Shown: positions 52,953 through 60,380 of the stretch, piece after piece | Layout: the number at the start of each line of letters is the position of its first letter | How positions within the stretch are numbered: the first letter of the stretch is position 1 | Source: Oscillospiraceae bacterium | GTDB lineage: Bacteria; Bacillota; Clostridia; UMGS1810 | Direction of reading: 5' to 3' | NCBI GenBank assembly: GCA_015069095.1 | Contig: SVJH01000005.1 | Span: 1 to 64,000 of the forward strand | Length of the DNA: 64,000 bases | Notes under the pieces: generated by a model | The model's database searches: none | Told to the model about the DNA's origin: nothing | Seen by the model: only the letters and a program-made list of their open reading frames with translations | Translations under genes and position numbers: made by a program

Positions 52953-54308
52953 ATGAAAATACTTGTATGTGTAAAAGTTATAAAGGGCGAAGTTAACCCA
53001 TTTGATGCTTCTGCGCTTGAATGTGCACTCACACTTTCAAATGATGTAACAGTTATTTCAATGGGACCGCAATCGGCTAAAGAAACACTAAAACCACTTA
53101 CACGCCTTGGTGCAAAAGTAAAACTTATAAGTGATGCACTATATGCAGGGTCCGATACACTTGCTACTTCTTATGTGCTTTCAACCGCAATAAAAAATAT
53201 GGAATATGACCTTATTTTATGCGGAAGACAAAGTATAGACGGCGATACTGCACAGGTTGGTCCTATGCTTTCTGATATGCTTGGTATTGGTCTTATAACA
53301 AATGCACTGAGTGTAGAAATAAAAGATAACGACGTTTTTGCAAAAACACGTTTTGGAGAAGAAAAGACACCACTTCCTGCACTTGTAACGGTTGAAAGAG
53401 GTTATGTACTTAGATTTCCAAGTATTTTTTCGCTCATTGGCGAAGTTGAAATAATAGATAATTCTAATTTGAATTGCGACGAAAAAAGATGCGGTTTGAG
53501 CGGTTCACCAACAAAAGTGCTTAAAACTTTTGAAAACGAACGCGGAAAAAGAAAATGCAAGTTTATCCCGTTTTCTGAGCTTGATTCTTTAATAGAAACT
53601 TTAAAAAATGAAAAAGAAGAAAAAGAAGACATTAAAAGTGATGAAAATGTAAAACTAAAAAGCGTATGGGCAGTTGGAGAAGATGTTTATAAAAAGGCTG
53701 AAGAAATCTCAGATGAAGTTATTTTAATAGAAGAAACACAGCCTGAAATTATTGCAAAAAAGGCAAGAGAAGAAAACCCTGAAGTAATACTTTTTGATGC
53801 ATCACTTTGGGGAAGAAAATATGCACCTATTGTGGCATCGATGCTAAATACAGGACTTTGTGCAGACTGCACACATCTTGAAACAGACGGAAAACTTCTT
53901 TATATGTACCGACCTGCTGGGGGCGGAAATATAACGGCAAAAATAAAGTGCGACACATTTCCTCAAATGGCAACAGTAAGAACAAAATCAAAGAGTAGTG
54001 ATATAATAGTTTCAGGCGGTAAAGGAGTTTTTGGAAAACTTGACAAATTAAATGAATTTGCCAAAAAATACGATGCCGAAATTGCAGGATCCCGAGGTCT
54101 TGTTGATTTAAACGGTATTTCATACGATAAGCAAATAGGTCTTACAGGCAAAACTGTAAGTCCAAAAATTTATATTGCTGTTGGAATTTCAGGCGCTGTG
54201 CATCATACTTGTGCGGTAGAAGGCGCAAAAACAGTGATTGCAATAAATCCTGATAAAGATGCACGTATTTTTGAATATGCAGATTATGGAATATTAGAAG
54301 AGTTTTAA
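52953..54308 (+). CDS. single-chain electron transfer flavoprotein (EtfB-EtfA fusion)
   Basis: 451 residues. Residues 1-210 are EtfB: MKILVCVKVIKGEVNPFDAS, GSDTLATSY, GRQSIDGDTAQVGPMLSDML near 93. Residues about 240-451 are EtfA: ILFDASLWGRKYAPIVASML, PAGGGNITAKI and the FAD-binding SRGLVDLNG, QIGLTGKTVSPKIYIAVGIS and INPDKDARIFEYADYGI. Both parts are shortened compared with separate subunits. ETFs carry electrons from flavin dehydrogenases; the likely donor is the FAD/Fe-S pair in this operon. A hairpin terminator follows at 54345. Confidence 0.85.
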   Translation: MKILVCVKVIKGEVNPFDASALECALTLSNDVTVISMGPQSAKETLKPLTRLGAKVKLISDALYAGSDTLATSYVLSTAIKNMEYDLILCGRQSIDGDTAQVGPMLSDMLGIGLITNALSVEIKDNDVFAKTRFGEEKTPLPALVTVERGYVLRFPSIFSLIGEVEIIDNSNLNCDEKRCGLSGSPTKVLKTFENERGKRKCKFIPFSELDSLIETLKNEKEEKEDIKSDENVKLKSVWAVGEDVYKKAEEISDEVILIEETQPEIIAKKAREENPEVILFDASLWGRKYAPIVASMLNTGLCADCTHLETDGKLLYMYRPAGGGNITAKIKCDTFPQMATVRTKSKSSDIIVSGGKGVFGKLDKLNEFAKKYDAEIAGSRGLVDLNGISYDKQIGLTGKTVSPKIYIAVGISGAVHHTCAVEGAKTVIAINPDKDARIFEYADYGILEEF

Positions 54309-54600
54309 AAGGCACCCTTAAGGGCGTTGGTCTTAAGGATAAAATTAAAACCGAGTGAAAATAAATCACTCGGTAATTTTATTGTTTGAATATTGTAGGG
54401 GACGGCCTCCTGGACGTCCCGTAAAGCCTCCCTTGTGTAAAGGGAGGGGGACCACATTAGTGGTGGAGGGATTGTAAATGTTAAAATTGCTACAGAAACA
54501 ATCCCTCAGTCTTTCCTTACGGAAATCCAGCTCCCTTTACACAAGGGAGCCTTTTTTAAAAATCCCTAACACGCACCCACTTAAGGGAGCCTTTTTTATT
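54308..54600 (+). repeat. composite palindromic intergenic repeat, copy 1
   Basis: Three modules: 54308-54385 (GGCACCCTTAAGGG, GGTCTTAAGGATAAAA and a terminator hairpin), 54392-54557 (ATTGTAGGGGACGG, CCTCCCTTGTGTAAAGGGAG, GACCACATTAGTGGTGGAGG, ACAATCCCTCAGT, CTCCCTTTACACAAGGGAG) and a short tail to 54600 (CACCCACTTAAGGGAGCC). The same modules occur in reverse orientation at 56671-57014. It is much more GC-rich than its surroundings and has no coding capacity that I trust; it resembles a MITE-like family. Confidence 0.8.
54345..54384 (+). terminator. intrinsic terminator of the 12-gene operon
   Basis: CCGAGTGA / TCACTCGG stem (54351-54358 and 54366-54373), 7-nt loop, then TAATTTTATT. Confidence 0.78.
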
Positions 54601-54627
54601 GACAAAAGTATTGTAAGATGATAATAT
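54599..54627 (+). promoter_or_regulatory. promoter for the FAD oxidoreductase gene
   Basis: TTGACA (54599-54604) directly after the T run at the repeat's end, 17 bp, TAATAT (54622-54627). Confidence 0.7.
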
Positions 54628-54658
54628 GTACTTGAAAATAATATAAGGGGGAATTTTA

Positions 54659-55852
54659 ATGGATACTGTATATGACGTAGTTGTTTGCGGTGGTGGTGTT
54701 GCCGGTGTAAGTGCGGCTCTTGCAAGTGCAAGGGGAGGAGCAAAAACACTTTTAATTGAAAAAGGATACAACCTTGGTGGCCTTGCTACACTTGGACTTA
54801 TTGTTATATATCTTCCGCTTGATGACGGCGATGGCGTTAAAATGAGCAGTGGAATATGTGAAGAACTTATAAAAAATGCATATAAGTACGGTCCAAAATG
54901 CGGAAAGCCAAATGGCTGGCTTAAGTCATCCGAAATTCCTAAAGTTTGGCAAGATGAAAATGCTACAAGTATAGAAGATAGAAAAGGTATAAGATATCTT
55001 ACACAGTATAATCCGGCATCATTTATGATTTCTATGGAAGAACTTCTTTTGGAAAATGGTGTTAAAATACTTTATGATGCACATTTAACAGACGTAGTTT
55101 GCGATGATAAAAAAGTAAAGGAAATTGTAATTTCAACTAAAAAAGGTCCTTTGAAACTCTCAGCAAAAGCGTTTATAGATGCGACAGGCGATGCAGATCT
55201 TTGCTATTTTGCAGGCGAAAAAACAATAGACGATAACACAAACAGAAGAACAGGTTGGTATTATTCATACAATGGAAATACAGTAGCACTTCATCAGCAA
55301 ACAGACCCTGTTTACAGTGAAATTCCACCTACAAGCAGACTTTATTCCGGAACAGATATTGAAGATATATCTCAAAATGTAATTGATGGAAGAAAAATGA
55401 TTCTTGACCACATTACAAAACTTAATGGTGGAGATTTTGATAAAGAATATCCAATTATTATTCCTTCGTATCACGGACTTCGTGTTACAAGACGACTTGA
55501 CACAGGATTTTATTTTAGTGAAAACAAACACGACAGAGTATGGTTTAATGATGCAATCGGTATGATTGGCAACTGGAAAAAAGATAGCCACAGATATTCA
55601 ATTCCGTACAGAAGCATAAAAGCGGTTAAAAATAACAATCTTTTTGCGGCAGGAAGATGCGTTGCAGCATCAAAAAGTGGAAGTGATTTAACAAGAGTAA
55701 TTCCTTCTTGTGCTGTAACAGGTGAGGCAAGTGGTGTTGCGGCTGCGTTTATTGCTAAAAACGGATATGAAGCTGATATTAAAACATTGCAAAACGAACT
55801 TGTAAGAAATGGCGTATTGCTTAATAAAACCCTTTTTGACAAAGAAGAATAA
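54659..55852 (+). CDS. FAD-dependent oxidoreductase (FAD_oxidored family)
   Basis: 397 residues. Rossmann GxGxxG in VVVCGGGVAGVSAALASARG (about 8-27), followed by LLIEKGYNLGGLATLG; FIDATGDADLCYFAGE near residue 174 and LFAAGRCVAASKSGSDLTRV near 325 are the second and third FAD motifs. The family is poorly characterised and found near carbohydrate genes in Bacillota. It has its own promoter and AAGGGGG site. It is flanked by the composite repeats together with yajC and the TIGR04086 gene. Confidence 0.8.
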   Translation: MDTVYDVVVCGGGVAGVSAALASARGGAKTLLIEKGYNLGGLATLGLIVIYLPLDDGDGVKMSSGICEELIKNAYKYGPKCGKPNGWLKSSEIPKVWQDENATSIEDRKGIRYLTQYNPASFMISMEELLLENGVKILYDAHLTDVVCDDKKVKEIVISTKKGPLKLSAKAFIDATGDADLCYFAGEKTIDDNTNRRTGWYYSYNGNTVALHQQTDPVYSEIPPTSRLYSGTDIEDISQNVIDGRKMILDHITKLNGGDFDKEYPIIIPSYHGLRVTRRLDTGFYFSENKHDRVWFNDAIGMIGNWKKDSHRYSIPYRSIKAVKNNNLFAAGRCVAASKSGSDLTRVIPSCAVTGEASGVAAAFIAKNGYEADIKTLQNELVRNGVLLNKTLFDKEE

Positions 55853-55859
55853 AAAATAC

Positions 55860-55888
55860 TTGAAAATTTATGCAATATAGGGTATAAT
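55860..55888 (+). promoter_or_regulatory. promoter for yajC
   Basis: TTGAAA (55860-55865), 17 bp, TATAAT (55883-55888). Confidence 0.75.
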
Positions 55889-55919
55889 TTATTTATTATT
55901 ATTTTTGGAGGTGTAGTTA

Positions 55920-56207
55920 ATGCCAGCAGGAGATATGTATTCAATGATTATAATGCCTGTTGCAATGATTGCAATATTCTACTTTATTTTAATACGTCCA
56001 CAACGTAAAAAAGATAAACTTGTTAAAGAAATGCTTTCTCAACTTGTTGTAGGAGATAAAATCATTACAATTGGTGGTATTCACGGCAAAATCACATCTA
56101 TTAAAGATGACGATTTAGTGCTTGAAACAGGCAGTGCTCAGGATAAATCTTACATCAAGATTTGCAGATGGGCAGTTCGTGAAGTTGTAAAACCATTTGA
56201 AGGTTAA
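55920..56207 (+). CDS. yajC: preprotein translocase subunit YajC
   Basis: 95 residues: one N-terminal transmembrane helix (about 6-25, MYSMIIMPVAMIAIFYFILI) followed directly by the family signature RPQRKKDK and a basic cytosolic domain with LVVGDKIITIGGIHGKI. YajC associates with SecDF at the Sec translocon. TTGGAGGTG precedes ATG 55920. SecD/SecF are not adjacent here; a TIGR04086 gene follows instead, a pairing seen in other Clostridia. Confidence 0.92.
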   Translation: MPAGDMYSMIIMPVAMIAIFYFILIRPQRKKDKLVKEMLSQLVVGDKIITIGGIHGKITSIKDDDLVLETGSAQDKSYIKICRWAVREVVKPFEG

Positions 56208-56226
56208 TAAAAAAGGAATTAAATTA

Positions 56227-56276
56227 AATCCCTCTGAATAATCATTAGTAAATGGTTATTGGAGGGATTTTTTATG
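56227..56276 (+). promoter_or_regulatory. hairpin that holds the ribosome binding site of the next gene
   Basis: AAATCCCTC (56227-56235) can pair with GAGGGATTT (56262-56270), with AATAATCATT / AATGGTTATT pairing inside. The 3' arm contains the GGAGGG ribosome binding site of the gene at 56274 and is followed by TTTTTT. It can act as a yajC terminator or hide the ribosome binding site. Confidence 0.6.
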
Positions 56277-56672
56277 AATAAAAACGAATATGTATTAAAA
56301 GATACTCTTTTTACAAAAGTAATAAATATATTTACAAGTGTATTAAAAGGATATTTAGTGTCGGTAATTTTGATTTTTATTCTTTCACTTGTTATTACAT
56401 ATACATCTTTTAGTGAAACTTACTCAAATATAGCAATGACGGTAATTTCTTCTTTAGGAATACTTATTGCATCTTTATGTGCATCGAAAAAATACACCTC
56501 TCTTGGATGGCTACATGGAATTATTTGTGGAATAGTTTATAATCTTGTTCTGTATCTTTTTTCAATAGCGTTTTTATCGTTTTTGCCTGCCCAAAAAGGC
56601 GTACTGTCATTTGTACTTAGCGGAGCGATATTTGGCATTATAGGTGGAATTATCGGCGTGAATTTAAAATAA
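56274..56672 (+). CDS. TIGR04086 family membrane protein
   Basis: 132 residues with four hydrophobic helices and a short charged N-terminus. IFTSVLKGYLVSVILIFILS and the end SGAIFGIIGGIIGVNLK fit TIGR04086, a Clostridia family of unknown function often next to yajC. ATG 56274 was chosen since GGAGGG stands at proper distance; ATG 56259 would lie inside the hairpin loop with no site of its own. The composite repeat starts at its stop codon. Confidence 0.72.
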   Translation: MNKNEYVLKDTLFTKVINIFTSVLKGYLVSVILIFILSLVITYTSFSETYSNIAMTVISSLGILIASLCASKKYTSLGWLHGIICGIVYNLVLYLFSIAFLSFLPAQKGVLSFVLSGAIFGIIGGIIGVNLK

Positions 56673-57014
56673 AAAAGGCACCCACTTATGTGGGTGCGAC
56701 TTATGGATTTTTGAAAAAGGCTCCCTTGCCTAAAGGGAGCTGTCGAGCAAATGCGAGACTGAGGGATTGTGTCTATAGTAATTTTAATAATTACAATCCC
56801 TCCACCACTAAAGTGGTCCCCCTCCCTTTACACAAGGGAGGCTTTACGGAATGTCGAAAATCGCCATTCCCTACAACAATAGCAAAAACACCCAAGAAAA
56901 ACGGGAGGGGACAGAGCCCCTCCCCTACAATATTAATAAAAATACCCAAGTGACTTTAAAATTACTTGGGTTGTTTTTTATCCCTAAGACCACCCCACTT
57001 AAGTGAGTCTTTTT
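56671..57014 (-). repeat. composite palindromic intergenic repeat, copy 2 (inverted)
   Basis: Reverse-orientation counterpart of 54308-54600. 56671-56880 matches the 54392-54600 part (GGCTCCCTTG, AAAGGGAGCTG, GACTGAGGGATTGT, ACAATCCCTCCACCACTA, GTGGTCCCCCTCCCTTTA, GGAGGCTTTACGGA). An extra small hairpin GGGAGGGG / CCCCTCCC (56903-56924) is inserted. 56941-57014 matches the 54308-54385 part, including a hairpin of different sequence (ACCCAAGT / ACTTGGGT) that can serve as terminator. Confidence 0.8.
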
Positions 57015-57862
57015 TATCCTTCATAGAACTTTTTTATTTCATCTAATTTTTCAAGTGCCGCTTCTCTTCCCAATTCGTACACTTTTTTTAGTTTTTCGCC
57101 ATCTTTTTCTATTCTTCCTATCGGAAGTTTTTCTTTTGGACGAATAACTAAAATTTCGCCTTTTTCTTCTTTTTTGCAAACATAATCAACTGCGTCGTTA
57201 TATTGAATATGCCTTTTTTTCATTGCATCTATCACACCGGGATATTTTTTCATAAACATTTTCATTGCAAATAAAAGATTATTCTTTTTCTTTTTGTAAT
57301 CTTTTGCCTGAGTAAGAACTACGATATTTTTATCATATCCCTTTTCTTCCATAAATTTAAGAGGAATAGAATCAGAAATTCCGCCATCTAAAAGTTTTAG
57401 TCCGTCAACTTCTACAATAGTTGATACAAGTGGCATTGACGCTGATGCTCTAAACCATTCGAGATATGTTTCGTCGCATCTGTCTATTTTTTTATAAACA
57501 GGCTTTCCCGTTACTATATCTGTTGCAACAACATAAAACTCCATAGGATTGCTATTAAAAGTTTCGTTATCAAATTTATCAAGTTTATTCGGAATTTCCT
57601 TATAACAAAATTCCTTTCCGTACAAATCACCCGTTGTAATAAGAGAATGAAGGCTACAGTATCTTTTATCGCCTGCATACTTTACGTTATAGCGGATTGT
57701 ACGCCCTATTTGTTTTGATTTATAATTACACCCGAAAACAGCGCCGGCACTTACACCCACAATTCCGTCGGGTTCAATATTGTTTTCGAGCATTACATCA
57801 ATAACCCCTGCCGTAAACATACCACGCATTGCGCCACCTTCAAGGACCAATCCTCTTTTCAT
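57014..57862 (-). CDS. patatin-like phospholipase family protein
   Basis: 282 residues. Oxyanion motif GLVLEGGAMRGMF at the start, nucleophile motif GVSAG (about residue 38) and the catalytic Asp motif DGGISDSIP near residue 158: a complete Ser-Asp dyad. Patatins hydrolyse acyl esters of lipids; bacterial relatives act in membrane turnover or remain uncharacterised. It has no signal peptide. It lies 52 bp downstream of the NhaC-type gene on the same strand. Confidence 0.88.
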   Translation of the reverse strand: MKRGLVLEGGAMRGMFTAGVIDVMLENNIEPDGIVGVSAGAVFGCNYKSKQIGRTIRYNVKYAGDKRYCSLHSLITTGDLYGKEFCYKEIPNKLDKFDNETFNSNPMEFYVVATDIVTGKPVYKKIDRCDETYLEWFRASASMPLVSTIVEVDGLKLLDGGISDSIPLKFMEEKGYDKNIVVLTQAKDYKKKKNNLLFAMKMFMKKYPGVIDAMKKRHIQYNDAVDYVCKKEEKGEILVIRPKEKLPIGRIEKDGEKLKKVYELGREAALEKLDEIKKFYEG

Positions 57863-57914
57863 AAAATCTCACCTTCTTACCATTTGTTTTATATTATACA
57901 CATATTTAATTATT

Positions 57915-59240
57915 TTATATACCTTTATTCTTGTTTCTGTTCTTTTTTGTAAGTCCGATTGCAACAAACGAACTTATACACAAAAGATACGGATAAAACA
58001 GTTTAGGAATAATATCAATTGCCGAAATATGTAATCCGAGAGATGCAACTGCTGAAATTGCCACAAGCATCTGTGCACCATAAGGCAAAATTGACTGGAT
58101 TACACAAGAAAAAGTATCAAGAATTGATGCTGATTTTTTTGGAGAAATTCCGTAATCTTTCGCAATTTCATTTGCAATAGGATTTGCCATTACAATTGCT
58201 ACTGTATTATTTGCGGTAGCAATATCTAAAACACCAACAAGAACTCCCATACCAATCTGACCGCCTTTTTTTCCACGAAAAATCTTTTTAATTCCGTAAA
58301 GCAGTGCATCAAAACCGCCATATTCACGAATTAGTGCACATATCGCAGAAACCAAAACAGTAATAATTATTGTTTCAAACATATTTGAAGCGCCATTTCC
58401 CATATTTGAAAGAAGTGATATGAAAGATGCACTTTTTGTAATAAGCATTATTGCCGATCCTGACACAATACCTAATAAAAGCACAAGAAAAACATTGATT
58501 CCAGCAACCCCGCCTATTAAAACAAGTACATAAGGAATTATCTGTACAAGATTGTAATCATTTATAATAACACCATTAGTTTTTGTGTTAAACGACAAAA
58601 CAAGTATAAGAACAAGCGAAACTAACGCCGCAGGAAGTGCTATAAAAAAGTTTTCCTTAAATTTATCTTTCATCTTACATCCTTGACCGTTACAAGCTGC
58701 AATAGTAGTATCTGAAATGAATGATAAATTATCGCCAAACATCGACCCACCAATTACTGTTGCAACACAAAGCGACAAATCAAATCCCGACGCTGACGAA
58801 ACGGCTACTGCTATTGGCGTTAAAAGAGTTATTGTTCCAACTGATGTTCCCATTGCAAGTGATACAAAACAACTTACTATAAAAAGAACAACAACAGCAT
58901 ATTGTGCATCAATTATCGACAACATAAAGTATGCTACACTTTCTGCACTTTCTTTGCCTACAACACCAACAAAAATTCCTGCCTCTAAAAATATAAGTAT
59001 CATGGTAAATATGTTTTTATCCCCTACACCATGTCCCATAATTTCGAGTTTTTTATCAAGATTAAGTTCTCGGTTTTGAAGACACGCTATAAATAGCGAC
59101 ACTAAAAACGCCACAACTATAGGAACATTATAAAATCCCATAGGAATTTTCAAAAAATATTCAAATGAAATCCCAATTCCAAGATATAAAACCAAAAACA
59201 CGCCTATCGGAAGAAGTGCTATTGCATTTCCTTTTTTCAT
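57915..59240 (-). CDS. NhaC-family Na+/H+ antiporter-like transporter
   Basis: 441 residues with about eleven to twelve helices. Family motifs: FLVSLFIACLQNR, SLAMGTSVGTITLLTPIAVA near residue 130, GGSMFGDNLSFISDTTIAAC near 170 and VLDIATANNTVAIVMANPIA near 340. NhaC-type proteins exchange Na+ for H+, or metabolites such as malate and lactate. ATG 59240 was chosen (AAGGAG upstream); the ATG at 59312 would overlap the pyrophosphatase end. Confidence 0.82.
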   Translation of the reverse strand: MKKGNAIALLPIGVFLVLYLGIGISFEYFLKIPMGFYNVPIVVAFLVSLFIACLQNRELNLDKKLEIMGHGVGDKNIFTMILIFLEAGIFVGVVGKESAESVAYFMLSIIDAQYAVVVLFIVSCFVSLAMGTSVGTITLLTPIAVAVSSASGFDLSLCVATVIGGSMFGDNLSFISDTTIAACNGQGCKMKDKFKENFFIALPAALVSLVLILVLSFNTKTNGVIINDYNLVQIIPYVLVLIGGVAGINVFLVLLLGIVSGSAIMLITKSASFISLLSNMGNGASNMFETIIITVLVSAICALIREYGGFDALLYGIKKIFRGKKGGQIGMGVLVGVLDIATANNTVAIVMANPIANEIAKDYGISPKKSASILDTFSCVIQSILPYGAQMLVAISAVASLGLHISAIDIIPKLFYPYLLCISSFVAIGLTKKNRNKNKGI

Positions 59241-59311
59241 TTTGTTCTCCTTTTTTAAAATTTTTACACCAGTTGAATCTATTTTAGAATCAGTGAACGT
59301 TTTAGATGCCA

Positions 59312-59635
59312 CTAAACAATAACATCTATATTAAAAAACTTTTCTTGAAATTCAGTTGCTTCTATAATTTCTTCTTTAGTAAATCTATTACCTTTAGGTG
59401 CTACAACCCATTTGTCCTCTATATCATTTATGCGATGTATAATTGCAATAATCTCGCCTTCAAATTTTTCCAAAGGATAATCTATACCCATAATATATAC
59501 GTCTTGTTCTTCTCCATCCCCTGCAAGGACTCCATCAACATACCCATAATTAAGCGGATAAACTATATCTTTATATTGGGGATGAAAACTTCCTTTAGGT
59601 CTATCAACAATGACTTTTACTATTTTTCCTATCAT
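59312..59635 (-). CDS. small inorganic pyrophosphatase-like protein
   Basis: 107 residues, shorter than the classic type I enzyme (about 170-180). The pattern KGSFHPQYKDIVYPLNYGYV and GDGEEQDVYIMG keeps the KGSxHP, YPxNYGY and acidic metal-binding features of family I pyrophosphatases. Short proteins of this type are common in Clostridia. Hydrolysis of pyrophosphate is likely but not proven for the short form. Its ATG overlaps the stop of the four-helix gene by 1 nt (TAATG), so it is translationally coupled. Confidence 0.72.
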   Translation of the reverse strand: MIGKIVKVIVDRPKGSFHPQYKDIVYPLNYGYVDGVLAGDGEEQDVYIMGIDYPLEKFEGEIIAIIHRINDIEDKWVVAPKGNRFTKEEIIEATEFQEKFFNIDVIV

Positions 59636-60054
59636 TACAGACCACCTTTTTGAGAGTTCTCTTTAACTGTATTTATTGATGAAATCAACATTTTGCGAAT
59701 TTGTCCACAATCATTTACTGTATTTATTGATGAAATCAACATTTTGCGAATTTGTCCACAATCATTTAATATCTTTTTATATTTTTCATCATCAATATAT
59801 CCTGTTCTATTAAGAAGCTCCAGCCAATACTCTGACTCATAACATTCTTTCAAAGATATTTGCATTTTTGAAATAAAATCAGCAGTTCCGTGAGCATATT
59901 TTGATTCGTGAATATTTGCACCAATTGATGTACCTGAACGCATAAGCTGATTTGTTAAAACACTTTCTCTTTTTGCTTCTTTGATATTTTTACACATATT
60001 TATAATTTCAACTGCAAAATCTTTTGCTTTATCAAGCATTATGCTTTCTGCCAT
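59635..60054 (-). CDS. four helix bundle protein (S23/23S rRNA-IVP family) with internal duplication
   Basis: 139 residues; normal relatives have about 115-125. Helices carry KAKDFAVEIINMCKNI, LTNQLMRSGTSIGANIHESK and KMQISLKECYESEYWLELLN, the S23/IVP signature (SVxxNIxE-type block). Near the C-terminus a 17-residue unit NDCGQIRKMLISSINTV occurs twice in tandem from a perfect 51-bp DNA duplication. The family was first seen in 23S rRNA intervening sequences, and DGR Avd proteins are related; free-standing copies have no known role. ATG 60054 was chosen (AGGATG upstream) over TTG 60072. Confidence 0.82.
   Translation of the reverse strand: MAESIMLDKAKDFAVEIINMCKNIKEAKRESVLTNQLMRSGTSIGANIHESKYAHGTADFISKMQISLKECYESEYWLELLNRTGYIDDEKYKKILNDCGQIRKMLISSINTVNDCGQIRKMLISSINTVKENSQKGGL
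59666..59767. repeat. perfect 51-bp tandem duplication
   Basis: Unit 59666-59716 is repeated without a mismatch at 59717-59767. The length is 17 codons, so the reading frame of the four-helix gene is kept. Confidence 0.95.
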
Positions 60055-60079
60055 ATACTCACATCCTATCAATTTCTTT

Positions 60080-60247
60080 TAGCTAAATTTTGCAACAAGT
60101 TGCAAATCTAAATTATTACGCTTTGCTCCATAGCTAAATAACTCCTTCGGAGTAGCTAAATTAAATTCACATTATAGCTGACCGCAGGTCAATTTAGCTA
60201 CGAAGTAATTTAGCGTGCGTCAGCACATTTAGCTCGCTGCCAAGCGA
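60080..60247 (-). repeat. array of six mini-hairpins joined by GCTAAAT linkers
   Basis: Short inverted repeats of different sequence: TTGCAAC/GTTGCAA (60090-60105), ACTCC/GGAGT (60141-60153), TGACC/GGTCA (60179-60191), TAC/GTA (60199-60207), GTGC/GCAC (60215-60226) and TCGCT/AGCGA (60234-60247). Between them runs an almost constant linker TTTAGCT or AGCTAAAT. It lies between the promoter at 60281 and the four-helix gene, so it would be transcribed as leader RNA. Confidence 0.7.
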
Positions 60248-60256
60248 ATTTAGCTG

Positions 60257-60309
60257 AATAGATTTAACTTTGTTAAATCTATTCTATCACATTTATTATT
60301 TTTTTACAA
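60257..60309 (-). promoter_or_regulatory. minus-strand promoter with 27-bp palindrome
   Basis: On the minus strand TTGTAA (60309-60304), 17 bp ending TGTGA, TAGAAT (60286-60281), overlapped by the palindrome AATAGATTTAAC-AAA-GTTAAATCTATT (60283-60257). Sequence and spacing match the promoter/operator at 8178-8231. Confidence 0.62.
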
Positions 60310-60310
60310 C

Positions 60311-60370
60311 AAAAAAGCATCTTTGGGCGTTTTCATTTAAGAATTGTTCGCCTGAAAAATGCTTTTTTAA
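60311..60370 (-). terminator. terminator after rqcP
   Basis: AAAAAAGCAT and ATGCTTTTTT arms with a second GGCG/CGCC pairing inside and a long loop; T run on the minus strand directly before the -35 of the next promoter. Confidence 0.75.
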
Positions 60371-60380
60371 AAATATTTTT

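Noticed and set aside
56690-56953. 87-residue open frame downstream of the TIGR04086 gene
   Set aside because: It lies wholly inside the composite palindromic repeat, has no ribosome binding site and an amino-acid composition dictated by the hairpins.
60080-60290. CRISPR array or integron cassette site
   Set aside because: Repeats are only 7-9 bp, the intervals are self-complementary rather than unique spacers, and no cas or integrase gene is present.
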